DNA of 38,255 nt from an uncultured Rhizobiaceae group bacterium. GTDB lineage: Bacteria; Pseudomonadota; Alphaproteobacteria; Rhizobiales; Rhizobiaceae. This document shows positions 34,488 to 38,255 of this stretch, one piece after another. Under the pieces are notes generated by a model. It saw nothing but the letters and a program-made list of their open reading frames with translations, ran no database searches and was not told the DNA's origin. The DNA is taken from positions 1 to 38,255 of the forward strand of contig CALIOE010000131.1 of the NCBI GenBank assembly GCA_938044775.1, written 5' to 3'. The position numbers were made by a program, and so were the translations under genes. Position 1 is the stretch's first letter; each line of letters begins with the position of its first letter.

Positions 34488-35162
34488 CCATTGTGCAAAG
34501 ACTTCTATGACCGCCGGTACGTCCGTCAGTCGATTGACCACCGTCTCGGCTCCGGCATCGGTCAAGTCATCTGCGTGGGCCAAATAGGAATGAGAGCCTC
34601 CGGTAAAGCCGATCACACGCATGCCAGCAGCCGCGGCGCCGGCAACACCCGCGACCGAATCCTCAATCACAACGCACGAGCCGGGTGACACATCGAATTC
34701 CCGGGCAGCATGAAGAAATATGTCCGGTTCGGGTTTCTTCTTACCGTTTTCAAGCTCGTAGGCTGAGAACACAAAGGGCCGAAAACGATCCCACAGTTCA
34801 CCACGTGTCAGTGAGATCTTGAGCTTTTCGGGCTCCGAATTGGAACATATACAACGGGGCTGGTCGAGCATATCCAACACATCATGGGCGCCTTCTATGG
34901 CCTTGGCTTCCCGCCAGAATTTTTCCTTCATCTTGTCGAGAACTTTTTTGCTGTGGTCATCGGGAAAGCTGCGTCCAAGTTCTTCTTCCATAACCCTCTG
35001 GACGGTTTGAGAAGAAGTGCCGGCAAAGCGGGTTGAAAACTCCCTGGCGGTTATGGTGGCACCGTATTCGACCAGCAGTTCGGTCTCCACCTCAGCCGCC
35101 AGTATCTCGGTGTCCATCAGTGTGCCGTCGTTATCAAAGATGACGAGTTCGCATGCGGGCAT
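34470..35162 (-). CDS. HAD-superfamily phosphatase (subfamily IA)
   Basis: A 230-residue HAD protein. Motif I is FDNDGTLMDTE (Asp10, Asp12), motif II is ICSNSEPEKL, and motif III/IV are KKPEPDIFL and VVIEDSVAGVAGAAAAGM. The helical cap (residues 16-85) is the usual C1 type. It is close to phosphoglycolate phosphatase, beta-phosphoglucomutase and YieH-like proteins, but the substrate is open. A GGAAAC stretch precedes the start. It is divergent from ccrM and convergent with the lipoprotein gene. Confidence 0.92.
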   Translation of the reverse strand: MPACELVIFDNDGTLMDTEILAAEVETELLVEYGATITAREFSTRFAGTSSQTVQRVMEEELGRSFPDDHSKKVLDKMKEKFWREAKAIEGAHDVLDMLDQPRCICSNSEPEKLKISLTRGELWDRFRPFVFSAYELENGKKKPEPDIFLHAAREFDVSPGSCVVIEDSVAGVAGAAAAGMRVIGFTGGSHSYLAHADDLTDAGAETVVNRLTDVPAVIEVFAQWDGLKV

Positions 35163-35230
35163 GGTGTTTCCGAGACTGGAGCCGAGAAAGCGGCTATCTA
35201 TCGCAGGCGACCGGCTGCCGCAATATCTGA

Positions 35231-37042
<1,812 letters not shown>

Positions 37043-37056
<14 letters not shown>

Positions 37057-38152
37057 GAAGGTTTCCAGAAGTTGATGTTGGTTCGGGCAAGAATGCGTCC
37101 GGCAAGGCTGATGCAATGGCTTTTTTGAAGACCGAAGGCAAAGCTTCGGTTGGCAGTTCCTCCGGCATCGACCACCACCCATCCCCCGTCATGGTGTCGA
37201 CGTGCCCGTGCCAGACCTCCAGTTCCAGATGAAAATGAGTGAAAGTATGCCGTATCAGTTCCCGTTTTTTCCATTCTGTGCTCACTGGTGCCGCGTCTGA
37301 GCCGGTTGCGCCGTCTTTCGATGCAAGCCAATCGGTTGTGGGAACTTCGGTCATCCCGCCCAGCAGCCCTTTGTTCGCTCTTTTTTGCAACCAGATGGAA
37401 CCATTGCTGTTTTGCAGCACAAAAACAGCACCTTTGCGGGTTGGCTTCCTTTTTTTGGGGAGTTTGACCGGGAAGTGCAACATTGATCTTTGTTGCCCGG
37501 CCAAACAATCGGCATTGACCGGACATAGCGAGCACGCCGGATTTTTGGGTGTACAGATCGTGGCGCCCAGATCCATCATGGCCTGGACGAAATCACCGGG
37601 ACGGTCTTCGGGAGTGGCATCGCTCATGAAGACGCGGCAATCCTTCTTCACTTTCGGCAATGGTGTCGGGTTTGCGAGATAGCGGGTTACCACGCGCTCA
37701 ATGTTACCATCGACAACTGCCGCAACCTGACCAAACGCGATGCTTGCAATCGCTGCCGATGTGTAATCGCCAATGCCCGGAAGTTTCTTTAGGTCCTCAG
37801 GTCTTTCCGGAAACCGGCCATCCATGTCCCGCGCGACAATGTCGGCACAGGCCTTAAGGTTACGCGCCCTGGAATAGTATCCAAGTCCTGCCCAGGCTTT
37901 CATGACGTCTTCGATATCGGCGGAAGCCAGATCTTTTATCTGCGGCCAAAGTCGAACGAATTTGTCGAAGTAGTTCTTCACGGTGGCTACCGTGGTCTGT
38001 TGCAGCATGACTTCTGATAGCCAAACGTGGTACGGGTCAGGGAGGACACCCTGTTTCCGGTCCCCGGGGCTGATACGCCAGGGCAAAACCCGCGCGTGGC
38101 GGTCGTACCAGTCGAGCAGGGCTGTACTGAACGCAATGTTGTTCGAATCCAT
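37043..38152 (-). CDS. mutY: A/G-specific adenine glycosylase MutY
   Basis: A 369-residue repair glycosylase that removes adenine paired with 8-oxoguanine. The catalytic Glu47 is in SEVMLQQTTV, and the HhH-GPD motif LPGIGDYTSAAIASIAFG leads to Asp148 in VVDGNIERV. The four iron-sulfur cysteines are Cys200, Cys207, Cys210 and Cys216 (C-x6-C-x2-C-x5-C). A C-terminal NUDIX-like domain follows (about residues 235-350) for 8-oxoG recognition. ATG 38152 is chosen because it leaves room for the divergent gene. A longer frame to 38188 exists without a better binding site. Confidence 0.96.
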
Positions 38153-38164
38153 GGAGCAGACCAT

Positions 38165-38255
38165 TTGGCCCCGAAGCCGGAAAATCAAGGCGTGAAGAAG
38201 CCCCTCAAGAAATTCTATCAGGCAAAGCCGGTTTCTGACCTCGTTTCAAAGCTGG
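38165..38255 (+). CDS. Start of a DUF721/DciA-like protein (truncated by window edge)
   Basis: A frame opens divergently from mutY and runs off the window end. It reads KKPLKKFYQAKPVSDLVSKL, similar to the N terminus of DUF721 (DciA-like) proteins, which lie beside mutY in many rhizobia. DciA helps load the replicative helicase. The start is unsure: TTG 38165 has GGAG (38153-38156) 8 bases upstream, while GTG 38192 has AAGG only one base away. Only about 20 informative residues are visible, so the family call depends partly on position. Confidence 0.5.
   Translation, partial: MAPKPENQGVKKPLKKFYQAKPVSDLVSKL

Overview
The window looks like a stretch of ordinary alphaproteobacterial chromosome, most likely from the Hyphomicrobiales (Rhizobiales). 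Four things support this: a complete aa3-type cytochrome c oxidase cluster in the order ctaC-ctaD-ctaB-(CoxF-like)-ctaG-ctaE-DUF983-SURF1 running into ispH-thrB-rnhA; a CcrM-type GANTC adenine methyltransferase with its C-terminal extension; a tldD / invasion-associated-locus-B pair beside ctaC; and a fabI / histidine phosphatase / DnaJ / RT0821-type lipoprotein / pdxH block. Genus cannot be fixed from the sequence alone. I see no rRNA, tRNA, CRISPR array, transposase, integrase or attachment site. Intergenic space is tight, and several convergent gene pairs overlap at their stop codons.

Layout. 1-2500: a truncated gene end, then a DUF2189 membrane protein, a VOC-fold protein, a two-domain CDGSH iron-sulfur protein and a secreted fasciclin protein closed by a strong terminator. 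2587-4692: glyS. 4693-5743: a low-gene stretch with cspA (minus), its terminator, a long leader and one candidate small ORF. 5744-6426: a YtoQ-family gene translationally coupled to a very small MerF-like membrane protein. 6433-11908 (minus strand): a crotonase-fold enzyme, a glycine-amidinotransferase-like enzyme, a secreted hypothetical, a histidine phosphatase, fabI, a DnaJ-type co-chaperone and a surface lipoprotein. 12028-15807: pdxH (plus), then arsC/YffB-like, class II aldolase, tldD and ialB-like (minus). 16095-25137 (plus): the respiratory and assembly cluster, then ispH, thrB and rnhA. 25154-26525 (minus): a 1-Cys peroxiredoxin and a secreted DsbD-alpha-like domain. 26605-27234: YqgE/AlgH. 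27240-33674 (minus): a membrane PAS-GGDEF-EAL protein, a GNAT acetyltransferase, an M16 peptidase and thrC. 33810-38255: a lipoprotein, a HAD phosphatase, ccrM, a YihX-like HAD protein, mutY and the start of a DUF721/DciA-like gene.

How the genes work together. The central cluster builds one machine. ctaC, ctaD and ctaE are the catalytic and structural subunits, ctaB makes heme O, ctaG delivers copper to CuB, and SURF1 and the CoxF-like protein are assembly factors. ispH supplies isoprenoid precursors, and ctaB consumes farnesyl diphosphate. The other blocks are housekeeping: translation (glyS), fatty acids (fabI), vitamin B6 (pdxH), threonine (thrB, thrC), DNA repair and methylation (mutY, rnhA, ccrM), and thiol redox (peroxiredoxin, DsbD-like domain).

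I did not find a clear new defence or mobile system. The stretches most worth a second look are the ytoQ-merF pair, the amidinotransferase with a crotonase lacking the usual catalytic glutamates, the degenerate GGDEF joined to an intact EAL domain, and the small ORF at 5561.
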